A stretch of DNA of 64,000 bases from JBECKS01 sp964557005 (GTDB lineage: Bacteria; Pseudomonadota; Gammaproteobacteria; Pseudomonadales; JBECKS01), in the NCBI GenBank assembly GCA_964557005.1, contig CAZKYI010000004.1, positions 124,001 through 188,000 on the forward strand, given 5' to 3'. Both the position numbers and the translations under genes were made by a program. The notes beneath the pieces were generated by a model that was not told the DNA's origin, did no database searches, and was given only the letters and a program-made list of their open reading frames with translations. Of the stretch, positions 54,845 to 63,929 are shown piece after piece (the stretch's first letter is position 1; every line of letters starts with the position of its first letter).

Positions 54845-56473
54845 ATGGAAGAACATGTCGCGTATGCGATGCAGAATGCCGATGCCATTCAATCGCTGAT
54901 TTATCTCAATAACCCACTCACGCTGAGAAACTGGACCTTTAATGTGGTGGAAACCACAGTTTTTCTGGGTGCGATTCTGGGTTTCCTGCATTCAATCCGC
55001 GAATACAAAAAGCGCGGCAATAAAGCCCCCTTCTTCACCTGGCTGGCCTGCTTGTGGTACGGCATTTTTCTGGAAATCTTCGTCTATAACTTTGTTGATA
55101 ATTTCTGGCACGGTGAATTTTCGGTAATGTTCTATCACAACCGTTTCCCGCTCTACATTGTGCTGATTTACCCGTCGTTGATTTATCACGTCTTCATGAC
55201 TATCGAGCGCTTCAGAATCTATCTATTACCCTACGGGCGTATTATTGAAGCGATATTGGTGGGCTGGGCATCGCAAATGATGTACTTGCTGTATGACAAC
55301 ATTGGCCCGCAATTTCACTGGTGGATATGGAACCCGGGCGATGTCACGCTGTTGCCGATGTGGGAAGCCGTACCTGCCACCAGTTACCACTGGATTTTCG
55401 GGTTCACCATCGCGTTTGCCTGGCTCTGTCGCGTGCTGATTTGGGACAACGCGATTAAATGGCGCAACACCAACTGGAAATTCTTTGCCGCTGTTTTATT
55501 CATTGGCATTGTTACCAACGTGATTGGCTCACTGATTTTTGGCCCCTACAACATGCTCGCTTATGGTTACAGGGCTTTTGAATACGACATTCCTTACGGC
55601 TTGCAACAGTATGGCTGGGCGAGCTTCTTGTTAGTGGTGTATTTATTTGCTGGTGCCTATCTGTATTTTCTCACACCCAAAGTGCACCCGAAAAAGCCTG
55701 ATTTGCAGTTGATGATTTTCCCCGTGCTGTGGTGCTCGATTTATATTGGTTTGTACGCCTATTCATGGTCGGAGCTTTACAGCATTGGCGCAGATGGCAT
55801 CACCAGCTTTAACACGCCCATCGGCAACTGGATTATTGTGTTAGTCGGTATGCACATGAGCTTTGTGATTATTGGCAAGGCACATTTAACGGGTGATCAG
55901 CTGTCGCTGTATCAATTCAGGGAAGTGTTTCGTGATATTCGTGAAAGCATTGTGATGATAGGCCGTGTGCTGCGTTCTTATATTATTCCAGGCACCGATC
56001 CCCATGCTTCAACGACGGTTGCACTGAAACAAAAGGAACAGCAGGCAAAAAAGCCTCAAGGGGCTAGCAGCAGTCCCTCGTCGCAATCGGCTGTCGGTGG
56101 TTTTATTGAGCGTCATGTGAAAGGTGGTGCAACGGGATTGGAGCCAGATCACTTTCGACATAATCGTGGTGCTGCTTTTCAGAATGTGTTGAGTGAAGGA
56201 AAACCGCGTTATAAAAAACCACGCAGTGTTAACGAATATGCTTTCAGAGAACAATACTGTGAATACGATGCCGTTCCTTCCAACAGGGAAATGAATGATC
56301 TCACCGCCGAGTGGCGTGAGCAGTATGCTGAATCTAACAAGGTCAATCAGACGACCTCGCCCCTGCCTGAAATTACACGAAAATTCAGCAAGTTTATGCC
56401 AGGCTTTGGTGCAGGCTGTGCACCCGATGTCGCTTTTGAAAGTGGTAACAAGATTGAAATCAACGAAGAATAA
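54845..56473 (+). CDS. Unrecognised polytopic membrane protein
   Basis: 542 residues, no family I can name. About nine membrane segments lie between residues 33 and 365 (VVETTVFLGAILGFLHSI, WLACLWYGIFLEIFVYNFV, LYIVLIYPSLIYHVFM, IFGFTIAFAWLCRVLIW, FFAAVLFIGIVTNVIGSL, LLVVYLFAGAYLYFL and others). Many Trp, Tyr and His residues sit in or near the helices (NFVDNFWHGEF, WHMSF-like GMHMSF). A hydrophilic C-terminal tail of ~150 residues (390-542) is probably cytoplasmic. It is followed 31 bp later by an aldehyde dehydrogenase gene, probably one operon, which hints at a lipid or aldehyde oxidation role. Confidence 0.8.
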   Translation: MEEHVAYAMQNADAIQSLIYLNNPLTLRNWTFNVVETTVFLGAILGFLHSIREYKKRGNKAPFFTWLACLWYGIFLEIFVYNFVDNFWHGEFSVMFYHNRFPLYIVLIYPSLIYHVFMTIERFRIYLLPYGRIIEAILVGWASQMMYLLYDNIGPQFHWWIWNPGDVTLLPMWEAVPATSYHWIFGFTIAFAWLCRVLIWDNAIKWRNTNWKFFAAVLFIGIVTNVIGSLIFGPYNMLAYGYRAFEYDIPYGLQQYGWASFLLVVYLFAGAYLYFLTPKVHPKKPDLQLMIFPVLWCSIYIGLYAYSWSELYSIGADGITSFNTPIGNWIIVLVGMHMSFVIIGKAHLTGDQLSLYQFREVFRDIRESIVMIGRVLRSYIIPGTDPHASTTVALKQKEQQAKKPQGASSSPSSQSAVGGFIERHVKGGATGLEPDHFRHNRGAAFQNVLSEGKPRYKKPRSVNEYAFREQYCEYDAVPSNREMNDLTAEWREQYAESNKVNQTTSPLPEITRKFSKFMPGFGAGCAPDVAFESGNKIEINEE

Positions 56474-56504
56474 ATAATAAAAGGACAAACACAGGAACAG
56501 ACAA

Positions 56505-58001
56505 ATGATATATGAACAACCCAAATTTCGTGATCAATATCAAAACTACATCGGTGGAGAATGGATTCCACCCGTAAACGGTCAATACTTTGAAAAAATT
56601 TCGCCAGTCACTGGCGAAGTATTTACCAGAATTCCACGTTCAAACGGTGAAGATATTAATCTGGCGATTGATGCTGCCGAACGTGCATTTACAGACTGGA
56701 AGAAAACCTCCCCACAGGAACGCTCCTATATTCTTTTAAAAATTGCCGAGCGCATCGAACAAAACATGGAAGCGCTTGCACGCATAGAAACCTGGGAAAA
56801 CGGTAAAAGTATTCGTGAAAACCTTGTTTCAGATATTCCTTACGTGGTGGATCAATTCCGTTATTTTGCAGGCGTGATTCGTGCCGATTCCGGTGAAGTG
56901 GTAGATATTGATCACAACACCATTTCCATGGAAGTTCATGAACCACTGGGTGTGGTCGGACAGATTATTCCGTGGAATTTCCCGCTGATGCTGGCGTGCT
57001 GGAAAATTGCACCTGCGCTGGTCACAGGAAACTGTATTGTGATGAAACCCGCAGAACAAACCCCTGTTTCAATTCTGACTTTAATGGAATTGATTGGCGA
57101 TTTGTTGCCGCCAGGTGTTCTCAACATTGTCAACGGTTTTGGTGCTGAGGCTGGCGCACCGTTGGTGGAATCACCACGCATCAAGAAAATTTCTTTTACA
57201 GGTTCTACGCCCACAGGAAAGCGGGTGGCACATGCTGCTGCAGAAAATATTATCCCCGTGACTTTGGAACTTGGTGGAAAATCGCCCAACATTTTCTTCA
57301 AAAGCGTGGCCGATGCCGATGATGCTTTCTTTGATAAAGCAGTCGAAGGTTTGCTGATGTTTGCCTTCAATCAGGGAGAGGTATGCACCTGCCCTTCGCG
57401 TGCGCTGGTTCACGAAGATATTTATGACAAGCTGATTGAACGTGCTTTAGAGCGTTTAAAGCGCGTAAAAATTGGTGATCCGCTTGATCCCGATAACCAT
57501 ATTGGTGCGCAAGCTTCGTTACAACAGTACGAAAAAATTCTGAGCTATATTGATATTGGTCGTGAAGAAGGTGCCGAAGTTTTAATTGGTGGCGAAGCTT
57601 ATCAAAGTAAAAAATATCCAGGGGGCTATTACATCAAGCCCACCATTCTCAAAGGCCATAACAAGATGCGTTGTTTTCAGGAAGAAATCTTCGGCCCGGT
57701 ATTGGCACTCACCACGTTCAAAGATGATGCAGAAGCACTTGCCATCGCCAACGACACCGAATACGGCCTGGGTTCGGGAATCTGGTCTCGCGATTTCCAT
57801 CAGATTCACGAAGTATCACGCGCGATTGAGGCTGGCCGTGTCTGGGTAAACTGCTATCACCTTTATCCTGCCCATGCTTCTTTTGGTGGCTACAAAAAAT
57901 CGGGTATTGGTCGCGAAACCCACAAAATGATGCTGGAGCATTATCGCAATACCAAAAACATTCTGATGTCGCTGGATAAGAACGCGATGGAGTTTTTCTG
58001 A
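56505..58001 (+). CDS. Aldehyde dehydrogenase (AldB/ExaC-like)
   Basis: 498 residues, NAD(P)-dependent aldehyde dehydrogenase. Motifs are IIPWNFPLMLACWKIAPAL, SFTGSTPTGKRVA, the general-base Glu in TLELGGKSPN, and catalytic Cys294 in NQGEVCTCPSR. The C-terminus GRETHKMMLEHYRNTKNILMS resembles acetaldehyde dehydrogenases of the ExaC/AldB group. AGGA precedes the ATG. It probably processes the product of the membrane protein encoded just upstream (inference). Confidence 0.93.
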   Translation: MIYEQPKFRDQYQNYIGGEWIPPVNGQYFEKISPVTGEVFTRIPRSNGEDINLAIDAAERAFTDWKKTSPQERSYILLKIAERIEQNMEALARIETWENGKSIRENLVSDIPYVVDQFRYFAGVIRADSGEVVDIDHNTISMEVHEPLGVVGQIIPWNFPLMLACWKIAPALVTGNCIVMKPAEQTPVSILTLMELIGDLLPPGVLNIVNGFGAEAGAPLVESPRIKKISFTGSTPTGKRVAHAAAENIIPVTLELGGKSPNIFFKSVADADDAFFDKAVEGLLMFAFNQGEVCTCPSRALVHEDIYDKLIERALERLKRVKIGDPLDPDNHIGAQASLQQYEKILSYIDIGREEGAEVLIGGEAYQSKKYPGGYYIKPTILKGHNKMRCFQEEIFGPVLALTTFKDDAEALAIANDTEYGLGSGIWSRDFHQIHEVSRAIEAGRVWVNCYHLYPAHASFGGYKKSGIGRETHKMMLEHYRNTKNILMSLDKNAMEFF

Positions 58002-58069
58002 CATGTGAGTAGTGGTAATATCGCGCGTCGATTAAAACCACTCAACCCACTACTACACTCCATGAGTTT

Positions 58070-60052
58070 ATGAGTATACGCATTACTCGTGCTGCCATGT
58101 ATCTTGGCATTGCCTTGCTGGTATTCAGCACTTTTCGTTTGGCCATTTTGCTTACTTACCCTGAAGACTTTGACAATTTAAGCGCAAACGAAATTCTTTT
58201 ATCTTTCATCACAGGGTTCAGAGTCGATTTGATTACGATACTGACCTTTGGCAGCCCGCTGCTGTTATTGATGATTTTTCCCAACACCCTGCTCAATCAT
58301 AAAACCCTGCAAAGTGGCTTCGCGTTATTGTTTTACTTGTTCATCGTATCCTGTGCTGCCGCACTCTACGGCGATTACCTCTATTTTGAACATGTGCAAC
58401 GCCACACTTCGAACGAGATTTTCTATCTCGAAGGTGGTGATGCCTCGGTGGTTGTTGAATCACTTAAACAAAACTGGCCAGGGGTTCTGTTGTTACTCGT
58501 ATTTTTTGGTTTGCTTCTTTCACTCACCCTCAAAATTGAACATAAATTCAATTACCCGCTTATATTCACGATAAAAAATTTCGCTGTTTTTGTTATTGTT
58601 TTTATACTCATGGCTGTTGCGATACGCGGCACACTGCAAGGAAAACCCTTCGGCATTATCAACGCTTTTAGCAGTGCCAAAGCCGAAAGTGGCCATCTTG
58701 CGCTGAATGGCATCTATAGTGTTTATCGAAGCTCTGCAAGAGATGGGAAAGTTGCACAGTTTATGGATGATGGTCAGGCACTCAAAATCACCACCGCTTT
58801 ACTGCAAGATGATATTTTTGAATTTGCTGATGAGAATTATCCTCTGCAAAGACAATTAACAGAAAGCAAATTGAATACACCAGATTTCCCACAATTTAAA
58901 AATGCCAATGTAGTTATATTTTTACTGGAGGGCTGGAGTGCATTATATGTAGACAGCTTTTCAAATGTAGGCTTCAAGGCAACTCCTCATTTCGATGCGC
59001 TCACTCAGGATGGTCTCAAGTTCACCAACTTTTTTTCAAATGGCCAACGCAGTATTGATGGCATAACTGCATTATTCACAGGAATTCCTCGTGTGGCTGG
59101 TATCAATCGTCTGGGCAGTGGTCTGGAGGTTGCTCATGTTTCCTTTCTGGGTGATTTGGCAAAACAAAATGGTTATCAGACGCTCGCCATGCAAAGCTCC
59201 AAACGCAGCTCTTTCAGACTGGATTCCATTTGCCAGTTAGCGGGGTTTGACACTTACTATGGTGCTGAAGATATTCCACAACTGGGCTTGGAAACCAGTG
59301 GGCTGCAACCTTATTTTGGTACATGGGATAACAACACCTTCCAGTTCTTTCTGACTCAAGTTAACCAGATGACTGCTCAAAGTGATACAGAGCAGGCACA
59401 GCCCTTTCTTGCTTTTGTTTTCAGTGCAACAACACACACGCCCTTTATCAGCCCGGGCAAGGAATGGGAAATCTATCCCCATGACGATGATGATATGTAT
59501 GGCTATCTGAATACCTTGTATTACGCGGATGCTGCATTAGGCCGATTTATGGAATCTGCAAAACAACAAAGTTGGTATGATAATACCGTTTTTATCTTCA
59601 TGGCTGACCATACGGTGGGATTTGGACAAGAAGAATTTCTCAAGGATTTCAAAACGCCTGAACGTGAACTGGAGAATATGCGTATCCCCTTACTGGTTTA
59701 TGCACCCGCTTTACTTCAGGCGGGCATCAGCGAGCAATCTGCCTCCCAAACAGACATTATGCCAAGCTTGGTACACCTGCTTTCATGGAAAGGGAGTTTC
59801 AGCAGTGTTTCAAATTCTCTGTTTACTGATTCATCACGCTTTTCCTTACTGGAACAAGGGCCTGTGATTACCTATGTAAAACAGGATGCGTATTTGCAGC
59901 ATAATCTGGATAAAACACTGGGAAGCACTTTCAAAACAAAAACACAAGAAAAGGAGTTATTGGCAATCTATCAGGTAGTCACGACGCTTCTGAAAAAAAA
60001 TATTTTTTATAAAAAAGGTATAGCTGCCGTAAAAGACAGTCAAAATCCATGA
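58070..60052 (+). CDS. LTA-synthase/MdoB-like phosphoglycerol transferase family protein
   Basis: 660 residues. Five membrane segments lie in residues 8-190. A periplasmic sulfatase-fold domain starts near 280 (NANVVIFLLEGWSALYVDSF), with the nucleophile region FFSNGQRSIDGITALFTGIP (about 321-340; Ser328 or Thr333 as candidate). Metal-site-like FMADHTVGFGQ follows. Family members move phosphoglycerol or phosphoethanolamine onto glycans or lipids. The stop overlaps the sulfotransferase start by 4 bp (ATGA), so the two proteins are probably made together. Confidence 0.88.
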   Translation: MSIRITRAAMYLGIALLVFSTFRLAILLTYPEDFDNLSANEILLSFITGFRVDLITILTFGSPLLLLMIFPNTLLNHKTLQSGFALLFYLFIVSCAAALYGDYLYFEHVQRHTSNEIFYLEGGDASVVVESLKQNWPGVLLLLVFFGLLLSLTLKIEHKFNYPLIFTIKNFAVFVIVFILMAVAIRGTLQGKPFGIINAFSSAKAESGHLALNGIYSVYRSSARDGKVAQFMDDGQALKITTALLQDDIFEFADENYPLQRQLTESKLNTPDFPQFKNANVVIFLLEGWSALYVDSFSNVGFKATPHFDALTQDGLKFTNFFSNGQRSIDGITALFTGIPRVAGINRLGSGLEVAHVSFLGDLAKQNGYQTLAMQSSKRSSFRLDSICQLAGFDTYYGAEDIPQLGLETSGLQPYFGTWDNNTFQFFLTQVNQMTAQSDTEQAQPFLAFVFSATTHTPFISPGKEWEIYPHDDDDMYGYLNTLYYADAALGRFMESAKQQSWYDNTVFIFMADHTVGFGQEEFLKDFKTPERELENMRIPLLVYAPALLQAGISEQSASQTDIMPSLVHLLSWKGSFSSVSNSLFTDSSRFSLLEQGPVITYVKQDAYLQHNLDKTLGSTFKTKTQEKELLAIYQVVTTLLKKNIFYKKGIAAVKDSQNP

Positions 60053-60678
60053 TTATTTCTGACTCACATCATTTTATTTTTATTCATATCAGAAAAGCAG
60101 CTGGTGTGAGTGTTAGAAATCAACTCAAGCCTTATGCCATTAGTCGACCTGATGACTTACTTTCAAAAATCAAAAGCAAATCAGGCATTGAAAAAGATTA
60201 CCAGCGTTTTTATTTCCAAATGCATAGCGATTTGATGAGCTTGAAAAAGCGTATGCCAGAAGAAAAATTCAGCAATTATTTTAAATTTGCCTACGTTAGA
60301 AACCCATGGAAACGCGTTCTATCAGAGTATCTTTACATTCGCAGCAAACCGGAACATGGGCGTTATAAGAAAGTAATTAAAATGTCTTTTGATGAATATA
60401 TTATCTATCAAGCCAAACGCTTTGATGCACATCAGGTAAATATGCTTTGTGATAAAAACGGAAAACTTCAACTGGATTTCACTGCCAAATTTGAAAATCT
60501 GCAAAACGACTGGAAACATATCTGTGACAAAATCCAGATTGAGTATAAAGCGCTTGCTCATCTGAATAAAAACAAAACCTTCCCTACAGAAGAGTATTTC
60601 ACTCAAAAAAATAAACTCTTGATAGAAAAGCTTTGGCAAAGAGATATTGAGATGTTTGAGTACACTTTTGAAGACTAA
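60049..60678 (+). CDS. Sulfotransferase (family 2, PAPS-dependent)
   Basis: 209 residues. The 5'-PSB loop is IFIHIRKAAGVSVRNQL and the 3'-phosphate motif FAYVRNPWKRVLSEYLY, both as in the Sulfotransfer_2 family. DAHQVNMLCD and FENLQNDWKHICDKI correspond to the later family blocks. It would transfer sulfate from PAPS to a carbohydrate-type acceptor. There is no signal peptide, so it is cytoplasmic or membrane-associated. The 4-bp overlap with the transferase gene suggests the same glycan or lipid is modified by both. The low GC and codon use hint at transfer. Confidence 0.88.
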   Translation: MIISDSHHFIFIHIRKAAGVSVRNQLKPYAISRPDDLLSKIKSKSGIEKDYQRFYFQMHSDLMSLKKRMPEEKFSNYFKFAYVRNPWKRVLSEYLYIRSKPEHGRYKKVIKMSFDEYIIYQAKRFDAHQVNMLCDKNGKLQLDFTAKFENLQNDWKHICDKIQIEYKALAHLNKNKTFPTEEYFTQKNKLLIEKLWQRDIEMFEYTFED

Positions 60679-60699
60679 GGTATATGATGCCATCAAACT

Positions 60700-61542
60700 A
60701 TGAATAAACTATTTGAAAATCATTCACTTCCACTCATCGCTGTTTCCATCAGTTTTGTAAGCTGGTTTGGTTTATATTTTGGACTGTATGCCTTGGGCTG
60801 GCCAGGCGAACTTCATCCTTGTACTGAAGCACCCTATTGTTTTTGCGAAATCGTTAGTTTCGGAAAACTGGCAGCACAACCTGCCAACACATGGTCCGAT
60901 TTGGGTTTTGTATGTGTCGCAATTTTTATTGCCTTTCATGGCAGTAAAATTTTAAAAAAATCCGGCGGTGTTGGGAAAGCCTATGCACAAAGCCCTTACC
61001 TCATCGCACTCTACAGTGCAGGGGTATTGTACATGGGGCCGGGCAGTATGTTTTTTCATGGTGCCATGACTCAATGGGGAGGCTGGCTCGATGTCATTTC
61101 CATGTATGTATTTGTGTTATTTGTGATCAGTTATCTGGTTTATCGAAGCTGGAATTTAAGTTTAAAGCAATTTAATTATATCTATGGCTTGAGCTTAACC
61201 CTTGCTGTTTTGCTTGCGATATTTGCTCATGAGTGGAGTGCCAGAATTTTTCCGCTGGTTGCTGCGGTTTTAATTGGCCTTGCTCTGTTACAAATTATTC
61301 CTGCGCATAAACTTGCTTTGGGCAGAAAACTGGACTTGAACATGAAACACCGCTGGCTGGTGGCTGCGCTCGGTTTTTTTATTACCGCTATAACAATATG
61401 GACTTTGTCGGATACAGGAAGACCGTTTTGTGTTCCCGACTCTTTGTTACAAGGTCATGCAGCCTGGCATTTGCTTAGCGCATGTATGACTTTGTGCATT
61501 CATTTTTATTTTGTGAGCGAACAGGCACAGGAAGCCAATTAA
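60700..61542 (+). CDS. Ceramidase-family (CREST) integral membrane protein
   Basis: 280 residues, about seven membrane helices. Alkaline-ceramidase signatures are CFCEIVSFGKLAAQPANTWSDLGFV (Glu/Asp), GPGSMFFHGAMTQWGGWLDVISMY (Ser, His, Asp) and LLQGHAAWHLLSA (His pair). These residues form the Zn site in the family. It is predicted to hydrolyse an amide-linked lipid, or a related hydrolase substrate. It follows the sulfotransferase gene by 21 bp on the same strand. Confidence 0.85.
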   Translation: MNKLFENHSLPLIAVSISFVSWFGLYFGLYALGWPGELHPCTEAPYCFCEIVSFGKLAAQPANTWSDLGFVCVAIFIAFHGSKILKKSGGVGKAYAQSPYLIALYSAGVLYMGPGSMFFHGAMTQWGGWLDVISMYVFVLFVISYLVYRSWNLSLKQFNYIYGLSLTLAVLLAIFAHEWSARIFPLVAAVLIGLALLQIIPAHKLALGRKLDLNMKHRWLVAALGFFITAITIWTLSDTGRPFCVPDSLLQGHAAWHLLSACMTLCIHFYFVSEQAQEAN

Positions 61543-61561
61543 CCATACGATTAACAGCGTT

Positions 61562-62047
61562 TTAGGTGAGAGTCAGTTTTTGATTGGAAACGATAACGCC
61601 ATTGTTATCAGCATAAATATATTCGCCCGCCTTGAAGGTAACACCACCAAAAGTGATGTCGATATTTAAATCCCCTCGCCCTTGACGCACACTTTTCAAG
61701 GGAATACTGGCCAACGCCTGTACACCCAGATTCAATGCTGCCAAAGCATCAACATCTCTTACACAACCATAGATAACAATACCTTCCCAGTGATTTTTAA
61801 CTGCGCTTTCAGCAATCATATCACCCAACAAGGCGCATCTCAGAGAGCCTCCACCATCAACCACCAACACCTTGCCCGTTCCATCAAGCCCCGCATGCTC
61901 CTTGATGAGAGAGTTATCTTCAAAGCATTTCACAGTCACAATTTCACCGCAAAACGTATGTTTGCCACCGAAATTTTTAAGCATAGGTGCAAGTACGCGC
62001 ACATGTTGCGGATATTCATCACATAAATCAGGCGTTATAAAATTCAT
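61562..62047 (-). CDS. rraA: Ribonuclease E activity regulator RraA
   Basis: 161 residues. RraA binds RNase E and dampens mRNA decay. Motifs are TPDLCDEYPQHVRVL, FGGKHTFCGEIVTVKCFEDNS, LVVDGGGSLRCALLGDM, GCVRDVDALAALNLGVQAL, and the C-terminal YIYADNNGVIVS. It lies 2 bp after the NAD(P)-binding protein gene. Confidence 0.95.
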   Translation of the reverse strand: MNFITPDLCDEYPQHVRVLAPMLKNFGGKHTFCGEIVTVKCFEDNSLIKEHAGLDGTGKVLVVDGGGSLRCALLGDMIAESAVKNHWEGIVIYGCVRDVDALAALNLGVQALASIPLKSVRQGRGDLNIDITFGGVTFKAGEYIYADNNGVIVSNQKLTLT

Positions 62048-62049
62048 AG

Positions 62050-62730
62050 CTATTCCTTTTCACTCAATTCACAGATTTGTCGGTAATGATAAAACGTTAC
62101 TGCTGTAGTAGCTCTGAAACGGGAAGGTTCCAAGGCTAAATGTGCCATTGCCCTGCCCACCGTTTTTCCTTCTATTGCCTTGTAGGCACTCATGCGTTCT
62201 GGTAACAGCGCATTCATTAAAGCAGAAGTTTTTGCAGCAAGTGATTCACCTGCGCGAAATTCATTTCGCTCACCCAGCAAAAGGGAAGGCTGAAAAATTG
62301 AAAGTCGTTCAAATGCCAAAGCTTTCAATTCATTCTGGAGCTGGCCTTTAATTTTGGAATAATAGGCGAAGGATTTTGCATTGGAATTAATCGCAGTCAC
62401 AATCAAGAAATGTTTCACGCCTGCTTTTTTTGCAAGCTGTGCGCTTGCAAGACAATAGTCGTAATCAACTTTTCTGAACGCCGCAATCGAGCCTGCCTGT
62501 TTGAGCGTAGTACCGAGACAACAAATCACCGCATCAACTGAAAAAAGTGTCTGGCAAGATTCCATTTCATCAAAATCAATACAATGAAGCACAAGCTTGT
62601 CAGATTTTATGGCTAGATTTTTTCTTGCAAGCACATGAACATGATCAAGATGCCTGTTTTCGAGCAAGGCATTCAGACAATGCCCACCCACCAAACCTGT
62701 TGCACCCAATAACAAAACTTTTTTTGGCAT
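62050..62730 (-). CDS. NAD(P)-binding atypical SDR (HTATIP2-like)
   Basis: 226 residues. The cofactor motif is LLGATGLVGGHCLNALL near the N-terminus. VDAVICCLGTTLKQAGSIAAFRKVDYDY follows, and YYSKIKGQLQNELKAL places the Tyr-x-x-x-Lys pair. The substrate is unknown. It is packed tightly between the VWA protein gene (1 bp) and rraA (2 bp). Confidence 0.9.
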   Translation of the reverse strand: MPKKVLLLGATGLVGGHCLNALLENRHLDHVHVLARKNLAIKSDKLVLHCIDFDEMESCQTLFSVDAVICCLGTTLKQAGSIAAFRKVDYDYCLASAQLAKKAGVKHFLIVTAINSNAKSFAYYSKIKGQLQNELKALAFERLSIFQPSLLLGERNEFRAGESLAAKTSALMNALLPERMSAYKAIEGKTVGRAMAHLALEPSRFRATTAVTFYHYRQICELSEKE

Positions 62731-62731
62731 G

Positions 62732-63907
62732 TTAGCGACTGAGATATTTCATGGATTCCTCTATACCCTTCATGGTTAAGGGATACATACGCCCCTTGAC
62801 CAAGGCCTGAGTCATCTTGACTGTATTGGTGTGGTCCCACGCTCTTTCTGGCTCAGGATTTAACCAAACCAGCTTGTCGAAGTAATCTGAAATGCGCATC
62901 ATCCAGGTTGCGCCAGACTCTTCGTTATAATATTCAATGCAGCCGCCTTCGGAATGGATTTCATAAGGTGACATCATCGCATCACCGACAAATACCACGC
63001 GATAATCCTTGCTAAAAGTATTCAGAATATCCCAGGTTGCAGTGCGTTCTGCCCAACGGCGTTTGTTGGATTTCCAAACTGAATCGTAAATAAAATTATG
63101 AAAATAAAACATTTCCATATTTTTGAATTCGGTTCTTGCCGCAGAAAACAGTTCTTCACACACGCGGATATGTGGGTCCATCGAACCACCCACATCGAAA
63201 AACAGCAGCACCTTGACACGATTTCTACGTTCAGGCTGCATGCGAATATCAAGATAACCGCCCTTTCGTGCTGTTGCGCGAATGGTATCGTCCAGATTCA
63301 ATTCTTCTTCAGCGCCAGTTCTTGCCAAACGACGCAACCTGCGCAAGGCTACCTTGATATTGCGCGTACCCAGTTCAACATTATCATCAAGGTCTTTATA
63401 AGATCGCTTGTGCCACATTTTTGCGGCATTTTGCTTGTCTTTATTGCCCTTAACATTGAAGCCCGAAGGATTATGACCGGCTTTCCCCAGTGGCGATTTT
63501 CCATCAGTACCGATGTTTTTAGTGCCACCTTCATGACGTTCTTCCTGATTTTTCAGACGGTCTTGCATCGCTTGCATGAGTTTGTCGATACCACCCAACT
63601 CCTCAATACGCGCCAACTCTTCTGCAGAAAAATTATTTTTAAGTTGTTCTCGCAGCCATTCTTCAGGAATTTCCTTTTCGAGCAGAGCTTCAAGTAAAGG
63701 CAGCCCATCAAAATAGGCGGCAAAAGCACGATCAAATTTATCGAAATGCTTTTCATCTTTTACCAGAATGGTACGGCTGAGCATATAAAAATCATCCATG
63801 CTGGCATATGCCAGACGATGATTCAGAGCATTGAGCAAGTCCAGCAACTCTCGAATAGTGACTGGAATTTTTGCCTGCTTGAGCGCGAAGAAAAATTTAA
63901 TCAACAT
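62732..63907 (-). CDS. VWA-domain protein (CoxE/MoxR-associated type)
   Basis: 391 residues. The N-terminal helical part has FFFALKQAKIPVTIRELLDLLNAL. The middle is charged (GGTKNIGTDGKSPLG). The C-terminal von Willebrand A domain has a degenerate MIDAS, FFDVGGSMDPHI (DxGxS), and VVFVGDAMMSPYEI. Such proteins pair with MoxR AAA+ ATPases as chaperones for metalloenzymes or complexes. The gene upstream on the same strand ends like a MoxR ATPase. Confidence 0.9.
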   Translation of the reverse strand: MLIKFFFALKQAKIPVTIRELLDLLNALNHRLAYASMDDFYMLSRTILVKDEKHFDKFDRAFAAYFDGLPLLEALLEKEIPEEWLREQLKNNFSAEELARIEELGGIDKLMQAMQDRLKNQEERHEGGTKNIGTDGKSPLGKAGHNPSGFNVKGNKDKQNAAKMWHKRSYKDLDDNVELGTRNIKVALRRLRRLARTGAEEELNLDDTIRATARKGGYLDIRMQPERRNRVKVLLFFDVGGSMDPHIRVCEELFSAARTEFKNMEMFYFHNFIYDSVWKSNKRRWAERTATWDILNTFSKDYRVVFVGDAMMSPYEIHSEGGCIEYYNEESGATWMMRISDYFDKLVWLNPEPERAWDHTNTVKMTQALVKGRMYPLTMKGIEESMKYLSR

Positions 63908-63929
63908 GAACAGAAGCTCTCTTTGAAAA

